A stretch of 64,000 nucleotides of DNA from Gambelia wislizenii (taxonomy: Eukaryota > Chordata > Lepidosauria > Squamata > Crotaphytidae), in assembly GCA_030847615.1 (NCBI GenBank), contig JAUMIR010000004.1:220151001-220215000 (forward strand), read 5' to 3'. The notes beneath the pieces were generated by a model, which worked only from the letters and a program-made list of their open reading frames with translations, had not been told where the DNA came from and ran no database searches. The number at the start of each line of letters is the position of its first letter. Position 1 is the stretch's first letter. Shown here in pieces: positions 1-12,289 of this stretch. The translations under genes were made by a program, and so were the position numbers.

Positions 1-891
1 CAATACGATCTCTGATCTGATTGGCTGAAATAATATTGTTTATATTAGTGGAGGCTAATAAATATATTTGATATGATTGGATGGGTGGAGGCTGAGGACA
101 CTATAAAACTAGCCCAGGAGAGTCAGAGTTCAGGCTGACTGTGCGTGTCAACCTCCCACATATCAACATAGCTGTGTATGACAACTTTGTTTTTCCTATC
201 TGATAAAGACCCAGACAATTCTGGTAAGGCATAGTCTATGATAAGAATATATTCTCTGTTACGCTTATAATGGGTGGTTATCTTTCTTGGATCCCTGTGT
301 GTTTCTTCCACAGATGTTATGTTTTGGTTCTTCTATGTGTTAGTTATAGAGATGTCTCCTAAGGAAAAGCAGAAAATACAAAGGTTTAGCCCTTATGAAA
401 GTATGATGCCTTGCCTGCAATGGAATGTGATGAATGTCATGTGCCTAGACATTGAAAAGTCTCTGTTCCTCCCTGAGGTGAGTGTATATGTGTATGTCTA
501 TGACTGTATTTAATAAAATAACATAAAAGAATAACAGAAAGCCTGCTCGTTCTCCCATATTCCAAATTTTAAAGTTCTTACGTGAAGTGAACTCTGCCTA
601 TTTGGACTATACCATTGTGAATGTGATAGTCCAAAATTGGGAGTCCAGATGACCAAAAGGTGTTTAGAGGAACCTCCAAACAGATACAGATTTAGCTGAA
701 AGAAGGCAAAGAATCTTCAGTCTCGCAGTCTAATGGGATGGAGATGGAGAGCCATTCCAGTTTCAATTCATCTTTGCTTAGTATTATTATGCTGATGTCT
801 GACTATGGAAAGCTCCAAAGTGTGTGCCACTTTCCAGGATTAACACTTGGCATATCCTGTTAACAGAACTCCAGTGGCAAAGTTTTGTCTG

Positions 892-1075
892 CGACTGGGG
901 AGCAGTGGTGGCAGATGGTTCCCATGTTACTGGGCAATGAATCTGCTCTAGGTTTGAATCCAAATGAAGGAGCTATCCAAGGTTCTGACACTATTTGAGG
1001 ATAAGTTTCAACATCTTGGATATCTTCTTTAAAGTTCAGGCTGAAACTGAGAGATGATTAGCCACCACACTGACA
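892..1075 (+). repeat. Dispersed foldback repeat (AAGGAGCTATCCAAGG family)
   Basis: A degenerate member of a family seen five times here, with GAATCTGCTCTAGGTTTGAATC and AAGGAGCTATCCAAGGTTCTGA followed by an inverted CATCTTGGATATC. Confidence 0.5.
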
Positions 1076-1491
1076 TGCAAACCACTAGGTACCACTGCTT
1101 CAAAGTTTCCAAAGACAAAGGCCTTGCCACTGTAACTCTATTACTGGGTGATGCCAGTCATTAATCCTGAAAAGAGTACATATTCTTCCCCTGAGCTATG
1201 GGAGTAGTCAATTAGATACCAAATCATCAATTTCATGTTCATTAAATATTGCCTTATATATCTGAATGGATGAAAGTTAGATGGATGGACAGATAGACAG
1301 ACAGACAGATAATTTATCCATTGAATTTTCCTCTTGAGATATAAAGCAAAGTGATGTGAACTATTCTTAATAAATTATAGTCCCACTTTCACATTTTCTT
1401 CATACTTGCTGATACCTACTCACCCACACCACCCGCACTACAAGTATTCTCTTTACTACGTAATTTAGAGGAACTAGGGAGGAAGAAGAAA

Positions 1492-1702
1492 GCCAGTGTT
1501 GTGTAGTGATTTAAGTGTTGAACTTGGACTCTGGGAGAGCAGGGTTTGAATCCACACTAAGCCATGGAAACCTTGGGCAATTCACTCTCATTCAGCCTAA
1601 GAGGAAGGCAATGGCAAACCTCTTCTGAATAAATCTTGCCAAGAAAACCCTAAGATAGGGTTGCCATAAGACAGAGTTGACTTGAAGACACATAACAACA
1701 AG
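1492..1702 (+). mobile_element. Sauria-type SINE
   Basis: A tRNA-like head (GTAGTGATTTAAGTGTTGAAC ... GGGTTTGAATCC with a B-box-like motif), a central conserved part, and a 3' tail related to BovB (CTTGCCAAGAAAACCCTA ... TTGACTTGAAGACACATAACAACAA). Confidence 0.85.
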
Positions 1703-4380
1703 GAAGGATGCCATCGCATAAAATGGCTGCTATTGGCACCTTGTATCCACAATGACACTGGCTTCTACACATATAAAGTAGCTCAATAGTTTGTAGAGTG
1801 TAGTAGAATCCTAGAAACCACAAGAAGGCTCTGCTGAGTTCCTCAACCATCCTTCAGTCATCAATACTGTGTAGCCTGGAGTGGCTATAGTGTTTTATGC
1901 AGACAAGTAACATCACACATTCATTTTAATTGTTTGATGACAAATTACCTGGATGCATCCAATACTATATGCATCTATTGATTAAGCTTAATTTGAATGC
2001 CCTCTCAGACTTCCAGCACATGAGACATCAGGACTCACTAGAAATAATTCAGCTGACAATTTCAAGATTAATGGCTTTGCTCCTTCTTTTTCAGAATGTT
2101 TTAGCATTTTTAACAGATGACTGTCCCAAAATATTCAATATGGTAACCTTGGAAAGCTAAAGTGTTGTAACCATAAAGTATAAGAAGCCCAAATAGCTGA
2201 AAATTAAAACTGAATGTAATTGGTGTAAGATATGCACATATTAAGCACCAAATGGATGTTTTTAAAGATTAATGTGATTGCCATTGGATGTGGATTTTAT
2301 TTGTAGGATATGGATACTTTCCCTAGAATTTGTTAACATGGAATTGTTATTCATTAATGTATATGTGCCGTGATTTTAAATGTTGGGAGGTTTGTTGTTG
2401 TTTAAAACCACTTTGAGCTTAGGAAAAGTAGTGTGCAAATGTGATTATTTAGAGCTCCTGATGTAGATACTATGCAGGACTCAACTCATTCTCAGGTTCT
2501 GCTGGCCTTTAACTGGGAACTCTCCTGAAATAAGGCATTAGCTCCCTGCATCTTGTGCCTGTGGAGCTCTTGGTCAGAAGTAACAGTGTCAGGAGGAACC
2601 GTCACAGGATTGTCCACAAACCTCTTGGGCTCAAAAGTCAAATGGCACCAGAGGACAAATCTGGCACCACTGACTGATCTAAAGTTTTCAGATCTGCTGC
2701 CTTCTCTTGGTGTTGACATATTGCCAGCTATTAAAATGTGTCTGTTTCTAGGCTAATCTGTCTTCCTTTTCAGTCATATATAAACACACATTCATAGTGT
2801 ATTCACAGTCACAGAAGCAGGCAAAATTTTATAAACACGAATGCCCTCCAACTGTCCTGATCTGGCAGGGGCAGTCCCATTTAAACCTCTGTCCTCCCAA
2901 TGTGTCAGTTGATTTTTAAAATGTCCTTCTACTTTTCCCCTTTGTCCTCAACATGATTCAGTCACTGCAAACTGAATTCAAAATACAAAAGTAGTCTGCA
3001 CCCAGTCAATTCAACAGGGAGTGGGAGAGACAAGGAGGTCTTTTAACTTAAGAGAACTTCTAGAACCTTCCCCGTGCCTGAAAGTATACCTTGTTTACTT
3101 TCAACTTGCTGCCTCTTTCCCTCAAATTCTCAAAAGGCTGAGGAAGCATCCAGCATGTATTTGCATGGCAGAAGTAGAAATCATGGGCCTATTGGCTGAA
3201 GTAAGAATTGTGGGTCCAGCTGTTTTGGTCCACAACTCCCATCACTCCCAGTAGCATAGTAAAGAATTTTGGGAGTTGTCCTCTAAAACAACTGGAGGAT
3301 AACAGGTTGGTATGCTGCCAGAATCTCCACACTTCCCAGATATCAAAGTTATTTGTTTCTCCTTTTCTGGTTCCCTTCAGCATTGTAGCACTGTGACTGG
3401 GGATGGCAAGCCAAGTATGATAGCTAAGTGGTAAAGATGTACAGAGTCCACAAGATAACATGTTAATTTCTTTGCAGACAAGCTGTGATATTTCAGTACA
3501 TAGTTAGACCATTATTTCAACATACACTTGTAGTGTTTGTGTACATTTACCTTGTCATATCCTGGTTGTGGATGTGAACAAGCTTCTGTTACTGATTTAA
3601 GTGACTGATCCTTCTGTTGGCTTTACAGTAACATGACTGCAACTTGATGATTTGTGTGTAAGGTACACCTCCAATATTTCAGAGATGAAAACTGAGACAC
3701 ATGTGGCCAAGCAACATAATTGGGTGGTCAAGATGGCAAAAGTTAGTAATGAGAAAGAACAGACAAGCTAGGAGAGGCTGTAGCAGTTTGCTCTTGCCTA
3801 AACCTGCTGGGAAGGGCAAGTTTCCACCCCTCCTCTTCTCCCCCCCCCCGCCCAGTCACCTGTGTGCAAATTACTTTTGCACTTTGAACTCAGTTTGCAT
3901 GAATGGACTATGCTGAGGACAAAGGGGGAATGAGGGAGGAATTTTAAAAAGCAACTGAAAAGGTTTATTTGGGACTGTCCCTGCCAAAATCAGGATAGTT
4001 GCAATGTATTAAGGTATACAAAATTTTGCCTGCTTCTGTGACTGTGCCATAATATACTATGAATGTGTGTAAGAAGACAGATTATCCAAGAAACAGACAT
4101 GCTTTAATAGCTGGCAATATGTATTAATATTGGCGTGAATATGAAGTGGAAGATAGGTTTGCACTGGAGTTCTGCCAAGTGGGATATAAGCAGGGTGTTT
4201 GTTATGTTGATTCTCTTCTACATGAGGTAATATATGTCTAAACAGAGCTGTACAGTCCAATATCTTGATTTTTCAAAAAAACCAAGCTTGGATAATTCTA
4301 TCTTGGCTGAATCATTTTGCAACAACAGAAACAAAGCTTTCCAGTGTCCCACCCACTGTATTTCAGCATTGTAATATTTA

Positions 4381-4807
4381 CCTCTCCATTGGCACCCCCT
4401 TGTCGTGGGAGAGAGGCTTGTGTACCCTAATGACGTTTTGAGCTATGCTGGCAGTGGCATAATAGCCACCGGTAGGGTCTTCCATGCCAGACAGGTCAAA
4501 ACCGAAGGGTCTGACAAAGAGCGTCAAAGGGCAGGATGGGCTCTCTAGCCTTATGGCAACCATCCTAGGAGAAAGAAAACTCTAATCCCAAACCCGGGCA
4601 GATGGTGCTCGTCCAACCCTGTAAGGTCAACCATCTAAGAGAAGGAAACTCTAATCAAACCTACGACCTGAGGACCTCGCTGCTACTGTCCATGCTTGCA
4701 AGGCCATAGCAGATGAACCTTTGGTTTAAAGGGTGAGTCCAGTTCTGTGCACGCTGCGCTCCACCAGAAAAATCCATTGCACAGGCTTGAAGGACAAATC
4801 CAAATCC
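4381..4807 (+). mobile_element. 427-bp element equal to the 5' end of the intron-5 LINE, with its own 8-bp target-site duplication
   Basis: From CCTCTCCATT through GGACAAATCC this unit aligns with 15741-16163 at roughly 94% by eye, starting at exactly the same base. It then ends in a short AAATCC repeat instead of continuing into the LINE. AATATTTA occurs immediately before (4373-4380) and after (4808-4815), so the piece appears to have inserted as a discrete unit. Ordinary 5' truncation leaves LINE 3' ends, not 5' ends, so this is probably a SINE-like non-autonomous family derived from the LINE leader or the product of premature polyadenylation. Confidence 0.8.
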
Positions 4808-4865
4808 AATATTTACTTTGAACAGAATAGATGGGAATAATGGAAATTACTGCTTGTAAGGCAGA

Positions 4866-4966
4866 CATGGGGAACATGTGACCCTCCAGATGTTGTTGAA
4901 CTACAACTCCCATGATCCTTCACCTTTGGGAATGCTGGCTAGGGCTGCTAAGGTTTGTAGTCTAAT
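4866..4966 (+). repeat. Dispersed repeat (ACTACAACTCCCATGAT family)
   Basis: GTGACCCTCCAGATGTTGTTG and ACTACAACTCCCATGATCC followed by TGGCTAGGGCTGCTAAGGTT match a very common reptile MITE-like repeat. Degenerate relatives are at 11945-12060, 30985-31140, 32583-32703 and 55395-55500. Confidence 0.65.
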
Positions 4967-5290
4967 GAAATCAGGGTGCCAGTTAGATGCTAGTTTTTGT
5001 CACGGGGCATCCTGGGACTTCTTGATCTGTATTCGTCCCTCCCTGTTTACACAATTTTTGTCTCTGAACTGGAGATCCCAGGAGATCCCGGGATCATTGT
5101 TTACACGCTATCACATCCTGTGATATATACCTTCTCCCACTATATACTAACGCAGGGTTTTTTTGTTTACACAAGTTTACGGTCCCGGAATATTTTTTTA
5201 GCTGTCAATCAAGGATGCGATTACTCGTTTTTTCACAACCTCAGTGACGTACTTCCTTTAGAGTTTTGCGCCACGAGCGATGCTATTGGC

Positions 5291-5740
5291 TGGCTCAAAT
5301 GTTTGTTAAAGCTTCTGCGTTGGGGATGAGGGGATGATTGAGTGTTGCATTGGGGACGAGGCGATGAGAGGATGAGGGGAGGAATGAGCGATCCGTGACC
5401 AACCTAATGTGGGGACACCATTTAAAGCCCATTGAAAGTGAGGAAGGAAGGGACATCCAGTGGCTATACCCTTTGCTGTCCTTCCGAATTGAAAGAACAC
5501 CATTTAAAGTCCATTGAAAGTGAGGATGCAGGTGTGTGTGTGTGTGTGTGTGTATGAATGTGTGATCATCCACTCAGACGCTGGCATTTTTTTGGAGGGG
5601 AAGCTGCTGTGTGTGTGTGTGTGTGTATGAATGGGTGATTGTCCACTCAGACGCTTGTATTGTTTTGGAGGGGAAGCTGCCAGGGGAGTGTGGATGAATG
5701 TGTGATCGTCCACTCAGACGCTGGCATTTTTTACTGTGCC
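5291..5740 (+). repeat. GT-rich minisatellite region
   Basis: A unit containing GTGTGATCATCCACTCAGAC and GGAGGGGAAGCTGC occurs three times at roughly 80-bp spacing (about 5555-5730), separated by (GT)n runs at 5530-5552 and 5608-5626. Just before, ACACCATTTAAAG-CCATTGAAAGTGAGG occurs twice (5417 and 5498). Confidence 0.75.
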
Positions 5741-6289
5741 TTTGAACCCATGGAGGGCATGCAGGTGGGGGAGGGAGGATGAATGGGCAATCATCCGCCC
5801 ATGATCTCTTTTTAATTTACTCTCTCTTTAAAATTTAAACCAAGCATGCAGGGGAGGGACAGGTTAAAGCTGAAGGGTTTGCAATGTAGAAATCCATTGA
5901 ACAGGGTGATTTAGTGCAGACACACACAAACAAACTTACATGCAGCTGGAATGGAAGCCTTTGTTTTCAGCTGGTGAGGCTGAATCTGTCGAACGGATGA
6001 ATGACCCCTTCTCCCATTTCTGAGCCCTCCCCTGGTCACAACAATTTCCGGTCATCACCAAGTACTGGGATATCTTGTCCTGGGCTGTTTACATTTCCAA
6101 TTTTCTGAATCCTCCTGTGACTTTTTTAAAAACCGCCACAAACAGCGGAACGGAAAGTCATGCAGGTTGAGTGATAAAAAGTGCCCCCCCTTCCTAATAC
6201 CTCAGAACCGACACAATGTACGTGTAAACAACCAGGGTTGGACATGAATTCTTCCCACTACATTTTCATCGTGTAAACGGCATCCTGGA

Positions 6290-6520
6290 GTTGTTGCTGG
6301 GTGCCTTCAAGTATTTTCTGACTTATGGCAAGTCTAAGATGAACCTATCATGGAGTTGCCAAGATTTGTTCAGAGGGAAGTTGCCTTTGCCTCCCTCTGA
6401 GACTGAAAGTGTATGACTTGCCCAAGGTCACCCAGTGGGTTTCCTTGGCCAAGAGGGGATTTGAACCCTGTTCTCCAGAATAGTCATCCAGTGCTCAAAC
6501 CACTACACCACCACACTGGC
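6290..6520 (-). mobile_element. Sauria-type SINE
   Basis: A minus-strand copy: the BovB-like tail (GTTGCTGGGTGCCTTCAAGT in plus reading) is at the low end and the tRNA-like head (CACTACACCACCACACTGGC) at the high end. It abuts the truncated MITE at 6521. Confidence 0.88.
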
Positions 6521-6762
6521 TTCCCTCTCCCGATCTCCCGTCATCCTGATGCTGTGCTCGTTCTATTTCCCTCCCACTAGGTTCCGCGATTTTTTATTAA
6601 TGAGAGTTTGTTGTTAATAAATAGAAATAGAACAAGCACAGCGTGAGGACGATGGAAGATCGGGAGAGGGAAGTGGGCATGCGAAATGTGGTGCTGCTTT
6701 CAGAACAGCCCCATTTCTGTCCCGATCTCTCCAGGGAATAATTTCCCCATGTGAAAATCTCC
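6521..6762. mobile_element. Truncated copy of the GGAGATTTTC foldback MITE
   Basis: Closely similar to the inner left arm, centre and full right arm of 7904-8235, ending GTGAAAATCTCC. The outer ~80 bp of the left arm are missing where a Sauria SINE abuts. Confidence 0.82.
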
Positions 6763-6905
6763 TGGGATTATGGTGTTGGTATTAGATGCCAATTAATAAT
6801 GTTAAGTATCAGAAGGTCTTTGATTAATTCTAAAATAAAAGAATACTAAAATATTCTAAAATATCAGAAAACAATTGCTTATTGCATATTAGATCCCATA
6901 CTTAC

Positions 6906-7080
6906 ATGTGTTGAACACTCCAGCAAAGACCCAGCATTGACCATATCGTACTGGTTCTCTAGAACTGTGGTACTCCAACAGGATGTCTACACTACCAGTC
7001 CAAGATGATGGTGCAACTCCATAATCATAAATGTTGTCCCATGACCCAACAATCACTCCCTCATCATCTTTGGCATTAAC
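6906..7080 (-). CDS. F13A1: F13A1 exon 7 (catalytic-cysteine exon), coagulation factor XIII A chain
   Basis: Read on the minus strand, this 175-bp exon encodes 58 complete codons beginning [18 protein letters not shown] and ending [13 protein letters not shown], plus the first base of the next codon. The motif GQCWVF holds the transglutaminase active-site cysteine (codon at 6934-6936), equivalent to Cys314 of human factor XIII A. The enzyme forms gamma-glutamyl-epsilon-lysyl bonds between fibrin chains to stabilise clots in plasma, and an intracellular form exists in platelets and macrophages. Splice sites are clean: acceptor CCTTTAG (AG at 7081-7082) and donor GTAAG (6901-6905). It joins exon 6 in phase 0 and leaves in phase 1, as in the human gene. 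The wording NAKDDEGV and [11 protein letters not shown] fits factor XIII A better than TGM1 or TGM2. I assigned it by remembered family similarity, not by a search. Confidence 0.97.
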
Positions 7081-7903
7081 CTAAAGGAAAAACACATTAT
7101 TAAGGCACTGCTGATATTTACATTCATAAACACAAAATATATATGCATATATAAGAACTCAAGTTTCATGAACTGCTAGCAGAAATGTTAGCATTATTAC
7201 TTCATTACTTCCCTGCTGAAAGTAGGGGATATTTGCCTGTTGTAACGGTAAAGGGCTTTGAAGGAAAGGATATCCACTCATCTTAACATATGTCTGAGAT
7301 GGCTTGTATTTTAAACTGAACCAATAGTTGAAATAAGATGGCAGATCTTACTGTTCATGCCAGAGTCTGAGAAGAAAATCAGTATTAAAACATACATCTT
7401 GTTCCACCTAAAAACCTGATGACTCCAAGGGAGAAGGGTCTGCTATGTTTATGGTAAAACTTAAGATGTAAAACCCTAGAGCACAAATTGTCATCAATTT
7501 TTTTTGGCTTAATTTTAGCCTAATTGGCTTTTAAAGGCCTATCACAACTTTTAGTGAATGCTAGGAACTGTAGTTCTGTGGGGAGACTATTATACATAAT
7601 ATACAGATAAGGTTCAAGAAGTGTGCCTGGCACCTTAAGAGAAGGGAGGAAATGTATTAACCAGCCCCTGACCATAGTCTGAACCCTATTGACTTCAGGG
7701 TTTTTTTATCCATGGCTTGCTGTGAAATTTGAACTTATGGTTTGCCCCTGACTTGTTTTCCCAGCTGCCTGTCCTGAAACAGGAGCAAAAAATGAGGGTA
7801 GGGGCAGAAAATGACTAGAAACAGGAAAAACACGCTGTGGTATGCTTGCTTCTCTGGAGCATGATTTGTGTGAAAAACCATGGCTAACATACACTATGGC
7901 TTA

Positions 7904-8235
7904 GGAGATTTTCAGATGGGGAAATTATTCCCCGGGGAGATCGGGACAGAATTGTTTCTGTCCCGGAAGCAGTGCCGCATTTCGCACACCCACTTCCCTC
8001 TCCCGATCTCCCATTGTCCTGACGCTGTCCTTGTTCTATTTCCCTGCTGGTCCCTTCCGCGATATTTTATTTATGGGAGTTCATTGTTAATAAAAAGAAA
8101 TAGAACAAGGACAGCGTGAGGACGATGGGAGATCGGGAGAGGGAAGTGGGCATGCGAAACACAGTGCTGCATCCAGGACAGAAACAATTCTGTCCCAATC
8201 TCCCCAGGGAATAATTTCCCCATCTGAAAATCTCC
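7904..8235. mobile_element. Long-foldback MITE with GGAGATTTTCAGATG termini
   Basis: Nearly the whole 332-bp unit is an inverted repeat. About 140 bp on each side pair with roughly 90% identity (GGAGATTTTCAGATGGGGAA ... CCCGATCTCCCA ... GTCCTTGTTCTATTTC) around a short A/T-rich centre. TTA occurs on both sides (7901-7903, 8236-8238). It has no coding capacity. The superfamily is unassigned; a 3-bp duplication would fit Harbinger- or CACTA-like elements. Confidence 0.85.
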
Positions 8236-9109
8236 TTAGTGTCACATGTGGGCAAAGTAAATGTGTGAATGACCTGTTATCAGCAGATAATTGAATTCCA
8301 TTTGTTCTTCCAAGATTTGGCTAGCAGTACAAGACTGTAAAGTCCCAACAAGCATTAGGGCATTCACACATTATTCTATAAACTCAAAACCTCAATTTTT
8401 TGTGGGTTCCACAGCACATCAAAATGTTCACACAGTTCAGCCCCAAACTACCAATATTTACTGGGTAATTAAAATGTCCTAGAGAGAAAATTTGGCCTAT
8501 TTTTTCCAAGAAATCTTAGTCATCAAACTTCAGGGATTTATTCCAATTTTACACCCTTGTAATTCCACTTGTTTTAGCATCATTCCTCCTGAATAAGTGT
8601 TGTATGAGGGGGGAAATAGGCCCGCTGTGATTAGCCTGTCAAGAAAATAAGAAAGATTTTTCTTGTCTAAGTTTGCTCGAGGTAAGGCTGTATGAAGTAA
8701 GGCGTTTTGCTGACTAATGACTAAATGGATCGCTATTAGTGAGCAATACATTTCCTCCCAGCAATTTGAAGCAAATCAGTAGAGGCTGGGTAGAAAAGTT
8801 CCCTTGCTCTGTACCTTGTAATTATGTTAACACCAAGCTGCTACATTCTTGCCAAATAAATCACAGCTTTCATTGAAAAGCTTTTGGCTGGATTAACTAC
8901 TGGTTTCTAATTAGAAAATCGACTTCCTGTGAACCCTGGGACTGAATGAGATAAGTATGCAGCAGGAGATCTAAAGGGGTTTCAGGGTGAGACCCTAAGC
9001 TGTTGTCAAAAATATGGCACAGCCTAAAAAGACACTTGATGTATCAGACAGTAGTCTGATATTTATATGTTGCTGTTCAGACAAATTTTTAAAAAACTTA
9101 CCCTATAGC

Positions 9110-9484
9110 CAGGGCCGGTTTAACCTGTCTGCCAAATCAGCATTGGCAGGGGGCCCCAAGGTCAAGAGGGGGCCCCGAGGTCAAGAGAGGGCCCCGTGTT
9201 GGCCTCCTTAATATGAAAATAATGGGATTTCTGGTTTAAAATACCATAGAGTTGCCTTGGAAGGCCTAGAAAAGGGCTAGGGAAGACACATTTTCTAGGA
9301 AGACTCTATGGTAGGTGTGCTGTTTTGTGTCCCATGGATAATGAATCCAGGGATACGGGGGTCCTACTATAATCTGAACATCCTGTACGGTGAATAGGTT
9401 AGGTTACATTGATCTGAGATAAACATATGGGGGCCCCAAAGTAAAGCATTGCAGGGGGCCCCAAAATTCCTTAAACCGGTCCTG
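9110..9484. mobile_element. hAT-like non-autonomous element, 8-bp target-site duplication
   Basis: The termini are inverted (CAGGGCCGGTTTAA and TTAAACCGGTCCTG) and CCTATAGC is duplicated exactly at 9102-9109 and 9485-9492, as expected of hAT transposition. Inside are GGGGGCCCCAAG motifs and a region (about 9225-9380) resembling part of the TA-flanked MITE at 49967. It has no coding capacity. Confidence 0.88.
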
Positions 9485-9528
9485 CCTATAGCTCTTCACT
9501 GGCAAACTTGGAGAACTAAAGAAAGGCT

Positions 9529-9978
9529 GTAGAATCATAGAGTTGGAAGAGACCACAAGGGCCATCTAGTCCAACCCCCTGCCATGCAGGAAGACACAAT
9601 CAAAGCGTTCACAATAGATGGCCATCCAGCCTCTGTTTAAAAACCTCCAAAGAAGGAGACTCCACTACCTCTGAGGCAGTGCATTCCACTGCTGAACAGC
9701 TCTTACTGTCAGGAAGTTCTTCCTAATATTTAGGTGGAATCTCTTTTCCTGTAGTTTGAGTCCATTGCTCCATGTCCTAATCTCTGAAGCAGCAGAAAAC
9801 AAGCTTGCTCCATCCTCAGTATGACATTCCTTCAAATATTTAAAGATGGCTATCATATCACCTCTTAACCTTCTCTTCTCTAGGCTAAACATACCCAGCT
9901 CCCTAAGCCACTCCTCATATGGCATGGATTCCAGACCTCCCACCATTTTGGTCGTCTTCCTCTGGACACATTCCAGAA
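9529..9978 (-). mobile_element. CR1 LINE 3' fragment
   Basis: The CR1 3' UTR and the last ~95 codons of ORF2 ([21 protein letters not shown]... on the minus strand), truncated at about 9978. It directly follows the hAT-like element at 9110. Confidence 0.9.
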
Positions 9979-10964
9979 TGGTACTTTATCCACCACCCTA
10001 TACTTATTAAAATATCTTCAAGTTTGAATATCAAGTCATCTACATCTTTCCCTTATGAGGTATTAGAACAATGCTTAACATTTCTATAGCACTTCTAAGT
10101 ACTTAAAGTGCTTCACATGCATAATTTACTTGCAGCCCTTAAAACAACCCTATAAGGCAGATGTGGAGAAAGTTCTTTGGCCTAAGGGCCAAAATGGTTC
10201 TAGGCAAGCAGGTCAGGGCCACAAGCCAGTGATGGGCAGGACCACATCCTGAAGTGGAAGGGACTCACACATCCCTGCACCACTCATAAACAGTTATTTT
10301 TGAAATCTGAGAAAACTGAAATGATTTCTTTTATAAACAAAAATATTTCATATGGAGATTACAATATCAGATAATCTTCTAGAGTGTTGTGGAATCATTC
10401 ATGTGCATATTTTGACATATGTGAGAAATATATGCTTTCAGTATTGTTAAAACTATGTTGAACCAGGCTGCCTATTCTTACCATTGGAACTGTATGAGAT
10501 TGTTACTGTCCAAATAAAGAATGCTTTACAACAAATCACAGCCATGCATCCTTCCCCAATTCCACTCAGTTTTCTAAAGCCTCCAATAACGATAACTTTT
10601 TAGAAGCCTAGTTGCAGCAGGGAAAAGTGTGGGGGTTTTTTAGTGTTGGTTACAATTTGGGGGAGGAGAGAGGTTTAATGCAACAAAGAAAGACAGACTT
10701 TTTTAAAATGAGGTGCTTAATGCCATGGCTAGTATGGCCCAGAAAGAAGTTTTAATGTAGTTCATAGTGTTTTCTTGCAAAGGAGGCTGAGCTGACACAA
10801 ACTGAAGTTTGACAAGGGCTATATAAAATAGCTCCTGGCTTTAATTATTTTTCACTGCAGACAGTGTCTATCAGAAAATACTGTGATCTGATGCATGGCA
10901 TCTTAAGGTTGGGAAAGCTGGCATGAAACCACTGCTCAGCTAAAGATGTACTGGACAATCTTGG

Positions 10965-11165
10965 TCAAATCAACAGCAGTTGCTTGTGGCTCCCATGTCA
11001 CTAGGATGGTGAAACCACTCTGAATTTTAATCTGAACTTTGAATAAGCTACCAGAGGTCCTGAATCTTGTCCCCTAAAGAGGTTCAGCGTTTTAAATAGG
11101 CTTAAACCCAGAAGAGATTCACTGCTCCACTCACATGGGTGCTCCGGCCACCACAGCAAATAACT
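10965..11165 (+). repeat. Dispersed foldback repeat (same family as 892)
   Basis: Degenerate copy: CACTCTGAATTTTAATCTGAAC, CCAGAGGTCCTGAATCTTG, TTAAACCCAGAAGAGATTCAC. Confidence 0.4.
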
Positions 11166-11547
11166 TGTCTTTCAGCTTTCAATCTGCTATGGGCAAAAGT
11201 AGATGTTTAGTGAACAACCTTAGAGAACTGTTGAAAGAATAAATGTTTCGTGAACTATAAAGGCCATAGCATACAGAGATGGTCCAAGGTATTTTATCCC
11301 TGGGGTCATAAAAATTACAATAAGCTAAATATTTCTCTATCAGCTGCTTTTCAATAGTCCTCCAAACACTGTTGCCTGAGGTCAGCTCAGCCTTCTGAAC
11401 TATAGAACCACATCTTGTGCTTTATAACTGATGGCTAAAACATATAGAAAAGCACATTCAGCATGCACCTAGGTGGAATAAACTTTGTAATATATGCGTG
11501 ACATGTCAAGCCCCACATATTGCACCAAAGACATGTTTATTGCATAC

Positions 11548-11655
11548 CACTGCAGAGCCCACGCGGCTGATTTTCAGTGGATTCCCCCGGCCAGAGAGAT
11601 CCAGTTGTGCTCTGTCCATCAGGTATAGGCAAGCATCCAAAACACCCTCTTCAAA
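11548..11655 (-). CDS. F13A1: F13A1 exon 6, transglutaminase core domain
   Basis: This 108-bp minus-strand exon is exactly 36 codons in phase 0 at both ends. It begins [20 protein letters not shown], continues [12 protein letters not shown] and ends GSAV. It forms the N-terminal part of the transglutaminase catalytic core just before the active-site exon. SGRGNP and SRVGSA are close to the human factor XIII A sequence and differ from TGM1 (YGGRGDPVNVSRVISA). The acceptor is TTTAG (AG at 11656-11657) and the donor is GTATGC (low side from 11547 down), a usable but less common donor. The reading frame is open and joins exons 5 and 7 without a break. Confidence 0.96.
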
Positions 11656-12289
11656 CTAAATGAAAGATTAAAGGGAAACAACAGAAAATGGATTAAGTGC
11701 TAATTGTGGAAAGCAAACAAAAAGCAAGTGTCCTTTGCCTCAAAAGAGAAAATTGTGGCAATGTTTCAGTTCCACACAGGAAATACAGATCATCCTGTAT
11801 ATGAATTATCACCTTGTAGCATCAGCTGTGTCACTGTGAAGAATTTTAAAAGGTCATTTCTAAACAAAGTGTTTTGAGATGGCAGTCTATACATCTTTAC
11901 ACACTTCACAGGGATAACACAGCAGTTGTGATTATACTTCAGCATGACTCTCCAGGTATCTTTTACTACAACTCCCATGATCTCTCAACACTGATTATGC
12001 CAGTGATCGCTGATAGAAGCTGTACTCCAACAATAACAGAAGGGCCACCTATTGGCCACATACCTGAGAGGGACTGAAAATAGTGTGCCATCTGTGATGA
12101 ATACATACATTTCTTGCTTCCAGCTCTTATCTCTGGTCATACAGATGTTACAGGTTTTTGAAGTACTACTAAAACATATCAAACATGTCTATCAGAGATG
12201 ATAGTGGGATGGGTGTACCCACGATGCTCAGCGATGAGTCTTTCCTACCACCAAACCTCTGAAAGAGCTATTTGTGCCATCACGGGTGG

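Larger units (their letters stand above)
1..6905 (-). other. F13A1: Part of F13A1 intron 7
   Basis: This is the sequence after the exon 7 donor. No transglutaminase exon 8 (which should encode the LRCLGIPAR region) was recognised, so the next exon is presumably off the left edge. It holds a Sauria-type SINE at 1492, the LINE-5'-end element at 4381, a truncated foldback MITE at 6521, GT-rich minisatellite sequence near 5300-5740, and short degenerate repeats. The stretches 1-890, 1703-3200, 3300-4370 and 5740-6290 showed nothing I could name beyond short simple repeats such as GACA/GATA at 1276-1310. Confidence 0.85.
7081..11547 (-). other. F13A1: F13A1 intron 6
   Basis: A 4,467-bp intron bounded by the exon 6 donor GTATGC and the exon 7 acceptor CCTTTAG. 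It contains the large foldback MITE at 7904, a hAT-like element at 9110 and a CR1 3' fragment at 9529. The spans 8240-9100 and 9980-10960 hold no feature I could identify. Confidence 0.9.
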
